From Lachnoclostridium sp. (GTDB lineage Bacteria; Bacillota; Clostridia; Lachnospirales; Lachnospiraceae), in assembly GCA_021770065.1 (NCBI GenBank), contig JAETRR010000026.1, positions 1-55,442 of the forward strand: a stretch of DNA of 55,442 nucleotides, in the 5' to 3' direction. Under the pieces are notes generated by a model. That model searched no databases and had not been told where the DNA came from. It saw only the letters and a list, made by a program, of their open reading frames with translations. Of the stretch, positions 25,891 through 34,017 are shown in pieces. The stretch's first letter is position 1, and each line of letters opens with the position of its first letter. Both the position numbers and the translations under genes were made by a program.

Positions 25891-26970
25891 CTACAGCTCT
25901 ATCAGCTCTTTCGGCGAACCTGTCAGGTTTTTGATTCCGTCTTCCGTGATCACAACCATATCCTCAATACGCACGCCTCCAAAGCCGGGTATATAGATGC
26001 CGGGCTCCACGGTCTCTATCATCCCAGGCCTTAGAATGGTATCATCCTTTGAGGACAGGGACGGCCTTTCATGTATCTCTAAACCCACACTGTGTCCCAG
26101 ACCGTGGCCGAAGTACTCCCCGTATCCGGCCTTCTCAATGACTTTTCTTGCCAGGCTGTCGCCTTCGGCTCCTGTCATACCGGCCCTTAAGCCAGAAAGG
26201 GCCGCCTCCTGAGCCTCCAATACGATGCTGTAAATCTCTTTTTGCTTTTCACTGGCTTTCCCAATCACCACGGTCCGTGTCATGTCGGAGCAGTAGCCCT
26301 GATACCTGCAGCCGAAATCCAGGGTCAGAAAATCGCCTTTTTCCAGAACCTTTTCTGAGGGGACGGCATGAGGCATGGCGCTGTGAAGACCGGAAGCGGC
26401 AATGGTATCGAAGCTTTTTTCCTGAGCTTTATGGCTCTTCATATAGTATTCCAGCTTTGCGGCTATCTCAAGTTCCGTGACTCCCGGCTTTATCTGTGTC
26501 AGTATATAAGAAAAGGTTTCATCTCCAATCTGCTCTGCACGGGCCAGTTTTTCAAGCTCATCCTCGTCCTTCACTGCCCGTAACAGGGACAGGGACTCCC
26601 CAAGGGGAACCCAGCGCTCCTCGCCCTTCCCGTCTCCTGCTGCATCCTGAAGCTTCTTCACCGTCTGCCAGGTCATTGCATTGTCCTCAAATCCAAGACA
26701 GCTGACTTTATCTTCCTCCAGAAGCTCTTTTAAAAGAACACCGTACACACGATCGCCCTTAATTGTCCGCACTTCACACCCTTCTCCCTCTTCCTCCGCC
26801 TGGAGGGTATAACGGCTGTCCGTGAGGATGACCTGCTTCCTGCCGGAGAGATACATATAGCTGTCCGTACCTGCAAAGCCGCTCAGATAGCGGATATTTG
26901 CCGGGGAGGCGATAAATGCCGCATCCATTCCTTTCTCTTCCAATAGTTTTCTTGCCGCCTGAATTCGCAT
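25891..26970 (-). CDS. Xaa-Pro aminopeptidase-like M24 metallopeptidase
   Basis: 359 residues. The N-terminal creatinase-type domain (about 1-130) has AAFIASPANIRYLSGFAG. The C-terminal pita-bread domain carries the five metal ligands: LTLDFGCRY and CSDMTRTVVIG (two Asp), GHGLGHSVGLEIHE (His), TVEPGIYIPG (Glu) and GVRIEDMVVIT (Glu). It cleaves N-terminal Xaa-Pro bonds in the cytoplasm, probably with two Mn or Co ions. It starts 28 bases after the EamA-YqeG fusion gene on the same strand, so it is probably in one operon with it. Confidence 0.92.
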   Translation of the reverse strand: MRIQAARKLLEEKGMDAAFIASPANIRYLSGFAGTDSYMYLSGRKQVILTDSRYTLQAEEEGEGCEVRTIKGDRVYGVLLKELLEEDKVSCLGFEDNAMTWQTVKKLQDAAGDGKGEERWVPLGESLSLLRAVKDEDELEKLARAEQIGDETFSYILTQIKPGVTELEIAAKLEYYMKSHKAQEKSFDTIAASGLHSAMPHAVPSEKVLEKGDFLTLDFGCRYQGYCSDMTRTVVIGKASEKQKEIYSIVLEAQEAALSGLRAGMTGAEGDSLARKVIEKAGYGEYFGHGLGHSVGLEIHERPSLSSKDDTILRPGMIETVEPGIYIPGFGGVRIEDMVVITEDGIKNLTGSPKELIEL

Positions 26971-26998
26971 TTCCCAATTAACCTTCTTTCTATATTTT

Positions 26999-28396
26999 TC
27001 AAATATTCCCTTTCCGCTGTCTGCGCAGATAACAATAAATAACAGGCCTTTCCAGATAACGCTTCAGTACAATCTGAATCTCTTCCCTGGGATTCATCGG
27101 CTTCACCAGAATCGAATGCATTCCTGCCCGGTTCGCCCCCCACACGTCCGTAAAAAGCTGATCACCCACAAAAAGAGTATTGCTCTCATCTGTCCCCATG
27201 CGCCTCATGCCCTCCTTATAGCCTCTGAGCTTCGGCTTGCCTGCCTTATACACGTAAAGGGTGTCAAGGGCCCTGGCAAACGGCATGACCCGCGGTTCTT
27301 TATTATTGGAAATCAGACAGGTAGAAAAGCCGATCCCCCGCAGACGCTCAAAAAAAGCAATGCTGCGCTCATCAGCCGGAGCATCGTGCGGCACCAGCGT
27401 ATTGTCCACATCGAAAAGGACTCCCCTGTATCCGGCCTCATACAAACTGTCAAAATCTATTTCATAGGCAGAATTTATATATTGCTTCGGATACAGTCCT
27501 CCAAGCAGCGAAAAGCCTTTGGGCAGCTCCGACACCAGAATTCCTCCCACAATCAGAACGGCTCCTGTCACGCCCGCCGCTGTAACCGGCTCCTTTAGAA
27601 CAATTGCCGCACAGACCATAGTGACAAAGGGGTTCAGATAAATGTAATTGTTGGTATTCACCACGCCAATCCGCCTGATGGCAATATTCCAGGTAATATA
27701 GCAGACGGCGCTTCCCAGTACGCCCAGAAACAAAAGGCAGAAGATAACATCCCCCCGGAAAAGAGGTGTAAAAGGCGGCAGGCCCTTTCCCCAAAGGGCC
27801 GCAGGCGCCGTCAGAAGAAGGGCGTAAAAGAGCATCTTTCTGGTTAAAATCCGATTATCGCAGCGCCCCACATACTGCTTCAGAATCACGGAATAGACAG
27901 CCCAGGACAAGGCGGCCAGAAGGGAAAGCGCGTCTCCCAGCGGATTCAGCTTCAGCACAAAGGTTCCGTTAAACACCACCAGTACAACGCCGGAAATAGC
28001 GATAAAAAAGCCGGCCCAGGTCCGCCCGGACAGTTTTTCGTCTCTGGTAAATACATGGGCCAGAACAGCCGTAAAAACAGGCGCCGCCGCAAGGATAATG
28101 CTCACATTGGCTGCCAGCGTATAACTCAGAGCCGTATTTTCAAAATAATAGTAAAGGGTAATGCCAGAAAGGGAGAGTGCGAAAATCCCCAGCTCTTCCT
28201 TCACTCCCCCGGGCTTTTCCATTTTCCGGGTAAAGAGCATTAAAACCACCCATGCGATAAAGAAGCGCATCAGCATGATCTGAAGCGCGTCATAATAATT
28301 GAGCAGGGTTTTTGTTGCCACAAAGGTAGTGCCCCACACCGTAATGGTAAGCAGGGCAAGGATATGCCCTGCTGCCTTTTTTCTTTCTGTCGTCAT
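26999..28396 (-). CDS. fusion of an EamA/DMT-family transporter and a YqeG-type HAD phosphatase
   Basis: 465 residues in one unbroken frame. Residues about 10-290 form a ten-helix EamA transporter of two repeats (LALLTITVWGTTFVATKTLL; LLAALSWAVYSVILKQYVG). From about 295 a complete YqeG-family HAD-IIIA phosphatase follows: LYPKQYINSAYEIDFDSLY, LFDVDNTLVPHDAPADE (nucleophile Asp motif), CLISNNKEPRV, KAGKPKLRGY and FVGDQLFTDVWGANRAGMH. YqeG is normally a separate protein of about 170 residues that begins right at the LYPKQ block. No start codon with a ribosome site is obvious at the junction, though GGAGGACTG occurs there. The phosphatase would face the cytosol beneath the carrier. Both the transported molecule and the phosphatase substrate are unknown. 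pepP-like and efp lie downstream, the usual YqeG setting. Confidence 0.85.
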   Translation of the reverse strand: MTTERKKAAGHILALLTITVWGTTFVATKTLLNYYDALQIMLMRFFIAWVVLMLFTRKMEKPGGVKEELGIFALSLSGITLYYYFENTALSYTLAANVSIILAAAPVFTAVLAHVFTRDEKLSGRTWAGFFIAISGVVLVVFNGTFVLKLNPLGDALSLLAALSWAVYSVILKQYVGRCDNRILTRKMLFYALLLTAPAALWGKGLPPFTPLFRGDVIFCLLFLGVLGSAVCYITWNIAIRRIGVVNTNNYIYLNPFVTMVCAAIVLKEPVTAAGVTGAVLIVGGILVSELPKGFSLLGGLYPKQYINSAYEIDFDSLYEAGYRGVLFDVDNTLVPHDAPADERSIAFFERLRGIGFSTCLISNNKEPRVMPFARALDTLYVYKAGKPKLRGYKEGMRRMGTDESNTLFVGDQLFTDVWGANRAGMHSILVKPMNPREEIQIVLKRYLERPVIYCYLRRQRKGNI

Positions 28397-28477
28397 TTCC
28401 AGGTCTCTTTCTGTTCTTCGGAATCTATACCCAGGGAATGCATTGCGGCATACCCGGAGGGCATGAAAATAAACGCT

Positions 28478-28930
28478 TTATTTATCTAACATTTTCTTCA
28501 GCTCACTCAAAAATGTATTCACATCCTTAAACTCCCGGTACACGGAAGCAAAACGCACATATGCCACGGAATCCAGATCTTTCAGCTTATCCATTACCAT
28601 CTCGCCAATGACGCTGCTTGATATCTCCCTCTCCTCTCGGTTAAAGATCTCACTTTCAATGGTATCAATCACACTGTTAATGTCCTTCAGAGGCACAGGG
28701 CGCTTATGGCAGGCGCGCAGGATGCCGTCCACAATCTTACTTCTGTCATAAGGCTCCCGGTTATTGTCCTTTTTAATCACAATAATAGGAATCGTCTCAA
28801 TCTTCTCATAGGTGGTAAAGCGCTTCCCACAGGAATCGCAGAGACGGCGGCGGCGGATGGAGCTGTTATCATCTGCCGGTCTGGAATCAATAACCCGGGT
28901 GTTCTCCTGGCTGCAATACGGACACTTCAT
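28478..28930 (-). CDS. nrdR: transcriptional repressor NrdR
   Basis: 150 residues from ATG 28930, full length. The N-terminal zinc ribbon has Cys3, Cys6, Cys31 and Cys34 (MKCPYCSQENTRV, RRRRLCDSCGKRFTTYE). An ATP-cone follows from about residue 47 (IPIIVIKKDNNREPYDRSKI, VASVYREFKDV). NrdR binds NrdR boxes before ribonucleotide reductase genes in a dATP-dependent way. The frame runs 50 codons further upstream, but only ATG 28930 has a ribosome site (GAGGG) and the conserved start. Confidence 0.97.
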   Translation of the reverse strand: MKCPYCSQENTRVIDSRPADDNSSIRRRRLCDSCGKRFTTYEKIETIPIIVIKKDNNREPYDRSKIVDGILRACHKRPVPLKDINSVIDTIESEIFNREEREISSSVIGEMVMDKLKDLDSVAYVRFASVYREFKDVNTFLSELKKMLDK

Positions 28931-29246
28931 AGCGAATTTCCCTCTTTTCTTCTGGTTCTGCCGCGGAGTACTTCTGCGATCGAAACCACATATGCATATA
29001 CGGGCTTCCCATCTGCTTCCTTCCCTGTGGGAAAAACATACCTGCGGTAATCCTTCGTAATCTGGCAGGCCGCTTTTCATAAGAGCGGCGAATCATTTTA
29101 AGTATAGTACATTTTCTTCTTTTCTGTCAAATGTTATGTAAAACAATTTCTGTACAATTTCTGTGTGTATATTTCTGAACATAATACAATTCACACTTTC
29201 CGCTGCAGAGCGTATAATAGAGAAAGACCTCCGATGGAGCTTTCCC
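28931..29246. other. nrdR-ylmC intergenic region with leader hairpin
   Basis: No gene is seen between the divergent starts. A hairpin with arms GCCGCTTTT (29069-29077) and AAGAGCGGC (29081-29089) lies right after the predicted nrdR transcription start, so nrdR would have a structured leader of about 160 bases. On the plus strand a TATAAT is present near 29213, before ylmC, without a good -35. Confidence 0.45.
29101..29130 (-). promoter_or_regulatory. nrdR promoter
   Basis: On the minus strand TTGACA (29130-29125), an 18-base spacer, and TATACT (29106-29101). The -35 is a perfect match. Confidence 0.65.
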
Positions 29247-29495
29247 ATGACCTTCTGTGAATTGAGAGAAAAAGACGTTATCAACATCTGCGACTGCAAG
29301 CGCTTAGGCTGTGTGACGGATCTGGTATTTGATCCGAAAAACGGATGTATTCAGGCCCTTGTAACATCCGCCAATGAAAAGCTCTGGGGGCTTTTGGGAA
29401 AGGACTGCGAATACGAGATTCCCTGGTGCAAGATCAAACAGATCGGACCGGATATTATCCTCGTAGAACTGGAACATGAAAAAGGCCATTCATAA
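29247..29495 (+). CDS. ylmC: YlmC/YmxH family PRC-barrel sporulation protein
   Basis: 82 residues from ATG 29247 (TGGAG upstream). FCELREKDVINICDCKRLG, VTDLVFDPKNGCIQALVTS, KDCEYEIPWCKIKQIG and DIILVEL match the YlmC/YmxH PRC-barrel family, small cytosolic proteins conserved in endospore formers and often under sporulation sigma control. The exact role is not known. It is a single-gene unit, divergent from nrdR. Confidence 0.88.
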   Translation: MTFCELREKDVINICDCKRLGCVTDLVFDPKNGCIQALVTSANEKLWGLLGKDCEYEIPWCKIKQIGPDIILVELEHEKGHS

Positions 29496-29535
29496 ATGCC
29501 GGGTTCCCTCGTCCGAATGAGAAACATAAAAAAAC

Positions 29536-29574
29536 ACCTGTCGGACAGTCATGGAACAGAACTGTCCGGCAGGT
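29536..29574 (-). terminator. terminator of the sugar-uptake operon
   Basis: Arms ACCTGTCGGACAGT (29536-29549) and ACTGTCCGGCAGGT (29561-29574) pair with one wobble around 11 bases. On the minus strand a run of T follows. It lies 24 bases past the stop at 29598 and could also serve ylmC from the other side. Confidence 0.85.
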
Positions 29575-29597
29575 ATCTGACTTCTCCTGTCCGGCTG

Positions 29598-30179
29598 TCA
29601 GCAATGGGCTTTGATTCCCCATTCTTTCATAATAACATACATCATCAGATGATTCAGAATCAGATGCATATCCTCCACCAGCTGCATGTTCCCGATCGGA
29701 ACATGAAAAGTGATGTCCGTCATCTTCGAGACCTTTCCTCCGTCAAAGCCTACCCAGCCTATGGTCTTCGCACCCTGCTCCTTCGCATAATCAAGTGCAT
29801 TGATTACATTCTGGCTGTTGCCGCTTCCGCTGATGCCGATTACCAGATCTCCCGGCTTTACTTTATTGCGGAGCTGGAAAGAAAAAATATCCTCATAACC
29901 AATATCGTTTGCGATGGCAAGCACTGTGGGTATATTGTCATTCAGACAGCATATTCTGAATTTTTTATCGGTATATTCGGAAATTCCTTTGTTGAAGTCA
30001 TTGGCCATATGGGATGCCGTACTGGCGCTTCCGCCATTGCCGAATACATAGACCGTCGCCTCGTTTTCATATGCTGCCACCAGCTCATTCATCAATTCAT
30101 TGACCAGGGAAACATCCAGCTCTTTAAGCAGTCTGATTTCTTCATCAACATAGTCTTTTATTGAACCTGTATAATCCAT
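29598..30179 (-). CDS. SIS-domain sugar-phosphate isomerase (GmhA/DiaA-like), last gene of the operon
   Basis: 193 residues. One SIS domain with VYVFGNGGSASTASHMANDF (phosphate-binding), DNIPTVLAIANDIGYEDIF, and LVIGISGSGNSQNVINALDYA, close to phosphoheptose isomerase GmhA and DiaA. Such enzymes interconvert ketose and aldose phosphates such as sedoheptulose 7-phosphate. It begins 28 bases after the binding-protein gene and ends the operon started at 35576. A second SIS gene of equal length opens that operon; the two are only distantly alike. Confidence 0.88.
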   Translation of the reverse strand: MDYTGSIKDYVDEEIRLLKELDVSLVNELMNELVAAYENEATVYVFGNGGSASTASHMANDFNKGISEYTDKKFRICCLNDNIPTVLAIANDIGYEDIFSFQLRNKVKPGDLVIGISGSGNSQNVINALDYAKEQGAKTIGWVGFDGGKVSKMTDITFHVPIGNMQLVEDMHLILNHLMMYVIMKEWGIKAHC

Positions 30180-30207
30180 ACGCTCTAATAATCCTTCTTA
30201 CCGAAAT

Positions 30208-31230
30208 TTACTGAAAATCTGCCACATTGTCTTTGGTCACAAGCGTGCTGTCGATGTTCAGACTCTCTGCCTCACTGCCGCCAAGCAGAGCATCAACGAT
30301 CTTAATTGCTTCCACTGCATATCCCTTTTCATCCTGTTTTACGGTTGCTCCGAGACGTCCCTCGGATACTGCCTGCAGGCCGCCTTCCGTTCCGTCAATT
30401 GCAAATACCTTCACCTGGTCCTGTTTGCCTGCCATCTCGATTGCCTCTACTGCACCCATGCCCATGTCATCGTTTGCCGCCAGAATCACCTTCAGATCCG
30501 GATAAGCCACCAGCCAGTTCTGCGTTACGGTCATTGCATTATCTTTTGACCACTCTGCTACCTCTGTTGCTACCAGGGTTGCGCCGTCTTTTGCTTCAAT
30601 TGCATCCTTAAACGCTTTTACACGGTTCTCAGAATGGAAGTTTCCGGTAGGACCGCTTAAGATTGCCACTTCTGCGTCATCGCAGAATCCCTGCTCAATC
30701 GCATAGTCTGCTACAACCTGTCCCTGCTGATACGGATCTGCATCCACATACCAGCTTGCCCCGTTGTCCTCAATATGTCCCGTAGTAACTACCACATAAA
30801 TTCCTTTATCCAGAGCTGCTTTCACAACCTCTACGGATGCCTCCGCGTCTACCTGCTGGAATACGATTGCATTATAGCCTGCTGCCGTACAGGTCTCGAT
30901 CTGGTCATTCTGAGTTGCCGCCGTATTTTCCGAATCAAAATAATCTACCGTGAACTTGTCCGCATATTCCTTTGCTGCCTCTTCAAACTCCTCTTTTACA
31001 GAGAGACAGAAGGTATCTGTGAAGCTCTTACAGAGGAATGCTACCCTGTAGGTACCCTCACTGCCGTCTGCTGCATTTTCTGCTGCATCTTCCGCCTCTG
31101 CCGGCGCTGCATCTTCAGCTTCGTTTTCCTCCGGTGCGGGCGCATTGCCGCTTTCCTTGTTTCCGCCGCATCCGGCCATGGTAATTACCATTGCCGCCGT
31201 AAGCAATACTGCCATTAACTTTTTCTTCAT
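30208..31230 (-). CDS. sugar ABC transporter substrate-binding lipoprotein (RbsB-like)
   Basis: 340 residues. An N-terminal lipoprotein signal (MKKKLMAVLLTAAMVITMAG then Cys21) is followed by an acidic Ala/Glu/Pro linker. A type I periplasmic-binding fold starts at about 58: TYRVAFLCKSFTDTFCLSVKEE, FQQVDAEASVEVVKAALDKG, ILAANDDMGMGAVEAIEMAG, VFAIDGTEGGLQAVSEGRLG. It captures a monosaccharide outside the cell for the permease and ATPase encoded upstream. AGGAGG precedes ATG 31230. Two structured repeats at 31251-31465 lie immediately before the ribosome site and may set its expression apart from the upstream genes. Confidence 0.92.
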   Translation of the reverse strand: MKKKLMAVLLTAAMVITMAGCGGNKESGNAPAPEENEAEDAAPAEAEDAAENAADGSEGTYRVAFLCKSFTDTFCLSVKEEFEEAAKEYADKFTVDYFDSENTAATQNDQIETCTAAGYNAIVFQQVDAEASVEVVKAALDKGIYVVVTTGHIEDNGASWYVDADPYQQGQVVADYAIEQGFCDDAEVAILSGPTGNFHSENRVKAFKDAIEAKDGATLVATEVAEWSKDNAMTVTQNWLVAYPDLKVILAANDDMGMGAVEAIEMAGKQDQVKVFAIDGTEGGLQAVSEGRLGATVKQDEKGYAVEAIKIVDALLGGSEAESLNIDSTLVTKDNVADFQ

Positions 31231-31250
31231 ACTCTTTTCCTCCTATTCCT

Positions 31251-31357
31251 GTTCCGTAATAGCCCTTTTCCTACACCTTCATCTAAATCAATTTCCAGTC
31301 ACAAACCCATGTGCCTGTAAATTGATTTGTGCACTCAAAGGTCTATTACTGTTTCCT
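31251..31357 (-). repeat. structured repeat element, copy 1
   Basis: 107 bases. Outer arms GTAATAG and CTATTAC, then CCTTT and AAAGG, and an inner pair AAATCAATTT and AAATTGATTT. The conserved core reads TTCCAG, then ACC-CATG, CTGTAAAT and TGTGCAC. It is directly followed by copy 2 in the same orientation. Its right-hand neighbour on the minus strand is the ribosome site of the binding-protein gene, about 20 bases from the ATG. Confidence 0.8.
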
Positions 31358-31465
31358 GTTCCGTAATATCTCTCACAGTACACCTAAGCCTAAATCAATT
31401 TCCAGCCCCTAAAAACATGCGTCTGTAAATCGATTTGTGCACTGTGAGCGATATTACTGTTTCCT
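31358..31465 (-). repeat. structured repeat element, copy 2
   Basis: 108 bases, head to tail with copy 1. Outer arms GTAATATC and GATATTAC, then CTCACAGT and ACTGTGAG; inner AAATCAATTT and AAATCGATTT. Both copies begin GTTCCGTAAT and end TTACTGTTTCCT (plus strand). The bases between it and the permease stop at 31523 show only a T-run. Confidence 0.8.
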
Positions 31466-31522
31466 GTTTCTTTTTTTTATAAATTAACCCTTACAGGATT
31501 AATTCCGCCATGCGCTCTTTTC

Positions 31523-32506
31523 TTACTCTTTCTTTCCCTTGGTCACAATATCGAGAACCACTGCCGCTACAATAATCAGTCCGGTAATGATCATCTGATA
31601 GTAGGACTGTACAGACTTCAGAGTCAGAATATTGGTGATCACACCGATGATAATGGAGCCGATTACACTTCCATAGATACTTCCTACGCCGCCGGACAGG
31701 CTGGCGCCGCCGATGATTGCCGCGGTGATTGCATCGAATTCCAGCCCTTCCGCCTCTGCGGGCTGCCCGGAATTCAGTCTCGTCATAAACAGCGCGCCCG
31801 CAACTCCCACAAAAATCCCGTGAATCAGATAAGTTTTGATAATGGTCCACTGATTGCTGATGCCCGAGGCAGCCGCTGCTTCCGGATTGCCTCCGACTGC
31901 ATAGATATATCTTCCGAGCCGCATCCTTTTTAGAACAAACCAGGTAACTGCAATGCACAGGAACATAATAAGCACCGAATACGGTACGATTCCCCGGATC
32001 CTCCCCTGTCCCAGTCTGGAAATGCTCCCGATGTTATAAATGGGGGTTCCTCCCGTATAGATATAACAGATGCCTCTCCCTGCCTTCATCATGGCAAGCG
32101 TTACGATAAAGGCCGGAGCATGAAACTGTGTGACAATAACACCCGAAAGAAAGTTTACAACCATTCCCACGGCAATTGCCGCCAGTACGGCCAGAATGCC
32201 CGCCAGCACGCCGTTCATGCCGCCTTCAGCCAGATTTTTATAAGTGCCCACACAAATGCATCCGGTCAGAGCCACTACTGCACCGCCCGACAAATCTGTC
32301 TGCCCGGCTATAATAAGCAGTGTAAGTCCACAGGTAAGAATCGTAACCACTGCAATCTGTGACAGCAGATTAACAACATTTGCCTGGGACAAAAAGACCG
32401 GTGAAATTACGGAACACACAACCAGAAGCCCGAACAGAATAACGACAATACCATATTTGTTGTAGAATTCTATTATTTTATCTTTGTTTACCATCTTATT
32501 CTCCAT
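31523..32506 (-). CDS. sugar ABC transporter permease (RbsC-like)
   Basis: 327 residues, eight to ten membrane helices. Family motifs: IAGQTDLSGGAVVALTGCI, FHAPAFIVTLAMMKAGRGICY (usual FIVTLG-M region), AVGGNPEAAAASGI and GLEFDAITAAIIGGASLSGG. It forms the membrane pore of a ribose/galactose-type importer. It starts 11 bases inside the ATPase gene and so is translationally coupled to it. Confidence 0.92.
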   Translation of the reverse strand: MENKMVNKDKIIEFYNKYGIVVILFGLLVVCSVISPVFLSQANVVNLLSQIAVVTILTCGLTLLIIAGQTDLSGGAVVALTGCICVGTYKNLAEGGMNGVLAGILAVLAAIAVGMVVNFLSGVIVTQFHAPAFIVTLAMMKAGRGICYIYTGGTPIYNIGSISRLGQGRIRGIVPYSVLIMFLCIAVTWFVLKRMRLGRYIYAVGGNPEAAAASGISNQWTIIKTYLIHGIFVGVAGALFMTRLNSGQPAEAEGLEFDAITAAIIGGASLSGGVGSIYGSVIGSIIIGVITNILTLKSVQSYYQMIITGLIIVAAVVLDIVTKGKKE

Positions 32507-34016
32507 CCCCTCCGACTGCCATACTCATAACTGCACCGGGGGTTGCCTCCTTTCCGGACAGTTCACCGGCTGTCTTTCCCTGCCGGATAATAAGGATACG
32601 GTCGCTCATTCCCAGCAATTCTTCCATATCAGAATTGATCATAATGATTGCCATTCCCTGTTCCGTCATCTCATTCATCATTTTGTAGATTTCATACTTG
32701 GTTCCTACATCAATTCCTCTGGTGGGCTCATCCATAATCAGTACTTTTGGAGCTACTGCCATCCATTTTGCCAGAACCACCTTCTGCTGATTCCCGCCGG
32801 AAAGCGTCTTTGTCTCCACGGCAGGGGAAGGCGCTTTGATCGCAAATCTCTTCATCATGTCATTTACAATCCTTTTTTCCTCTGACAGCGGAATGACCTT
32901 TTTCCCAAACACATGCTTCAGCGCTGCCATCGCGATATTCTCCTTAATATCACGAAGCAGGACGAGTCCGAATCTGCGGCGGTCTTCCGAAACCATAGCT
33001 ATCCCCTGCCGGATGGAATCATTTACATTGCGTATCTCCATCTTCTGCCCTTCACAGTACATCTCCCCACTGTCCCGGGGATCAAGTCCGATCATGGCCC
33101 GGGCGATCTCCGTCCTCCCTGCGCCTACCAGACCGGATATCCCGAGGATCTCGCCTTTTCGCACCTCAAAGCTGATATTTTCAAAGACCCCTTTTTTGTT
33201 AAAATTCTCAACTCTTAACAGAACTTCTCCTATCTTCGGATCTCTGGGCGGAAAAATCTCTTTCATCTCCCGTCCTACCATCTTTTCGATAATGATATCT
33301 CTGGAATATTCCGAAGCTTTTCCGGTCATAATATGCGCTCCATCCCGGAATACGGAAATATAATCCGCAATACGGAATACCTCATCCAGCTTATGAGAAA
33401 TAAAAATAATTGTAATTCCCTGTTCCTTTAATTCAAAGATTTTCTCAATCAGATAATTTACTTCTTTTTCTGTAAGAGAGGAGGTCGGCTCGTCCATCAG
33501 TATAATCTTGGCATCGCATGATACCGCTTTGATAATCTCAATCATCTGGGCATCTGCAATGGACAGCTCTTTCATCCTGGCGTTCAAATCATAGGACAGC
33601 CCCTGTTCTTCCAGATATTTTTCTGCCTCTTTCTCCATCCTCCTGTCATCCAGGGCAATCTTCAGCCTGCCGGCAAATTCCCGTCCAAGATACATGTTCT
33701 GCACGACTGTCATCTCCGGAATAATATTCAGTTCCTGATGGATCATGGCTATCCCCTGCAGCCTTGCCTGTGCGCTGCCTTTCGGATTCCAGGGCCTCCC
33801 GTCGAATTCAATCGTTCCTTTCTCCGGCTTATAAAGCCCGTCGATAACTTTCATCAGTGTGGATTTACCTGCCCCGTTTTCTCCTACGATGCAGTGAATC
33901 GTTCCCCGTTTAATGCGAAAGGAGACATCATTCAGTGCTTTCACACCCGGAAACTCTTTCGAAATATTCTTAAATTCCAATATAGTGTCCGTTTCCATTC
34001 CCGTAACACCCCACAT
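32496..34016 (-). CDS. sugar ABC transporter ATP-binding protein (RbsA/MglA-like)
   Basis: About 506 residues with two ATPase domains. Domain 1: IVGENGAGKSTLMKV (Walker A), ILMDEPTSSL (Walker B). Domain 2 has the degenerate Walker A GLVGAGRTEIARAM typical of the family, LSGGNQQKVVLAKWM (signature) and LIMDEPTRGIDVGTKYEI. ATG 34016 sits one base after the ROK gene stop with GGAG nine bases upstream; ATG 33998 (METDTILEF) is an alternative. It powers the importer completed by the permease and binding protein downstream. Confidence 0.93.
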   Translation of the reverse strand: MWGVTGMETDTILEFKNISKEFPGVKALNDVSFRIKRGTIHCIVGENGAGKSTLMKVIDGLYKPEKGTIEFDGRPWNPKGSAQARLQGIAMIHQELNIIPEMTVVQNMYLGREFAGRLKIALDDRRMEKEAEKYLEEQGLSYDLNARMKELSIADAQMIEIIKAVSCDAKIILMDEPTSSLTEKEVNYLIEKIFELKEQGITIIFISHKLDEVFRIADYISVFRDGAHIMTGKASEYSRDIIIEKMVGREMKEIFPPRDPKIGEVLLRVENFNKKGVFENISFEVRKGEILGISGLVGAGRTEIARAMIGLDPRDSGEMYCEGQKMEIRNVNDSIRQGIAMVSEDRRRFGLVLLRDIKENIAMAALKHVFGKKVIPLSEEKRIVNDMMKRFAIKAPSPAVETKTLSGGNQQKVVLAKWMAVAPKVLIMDEPTRGIDVGTKYEIYKMMNEMTEQGMAIIMINSDMEELLGMSDRILIIRQGKTAGELSGKEATPGAVMSMAVGGDGE

Positions 34017-34017
34017 C

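Noticed and set aside
31251..31465. Integron attC-like recombination sites
   Set aside because: The paired elements do form long hairpins, but there is no integron integrase or cassette structure, and the genes around lie in a normal operon.
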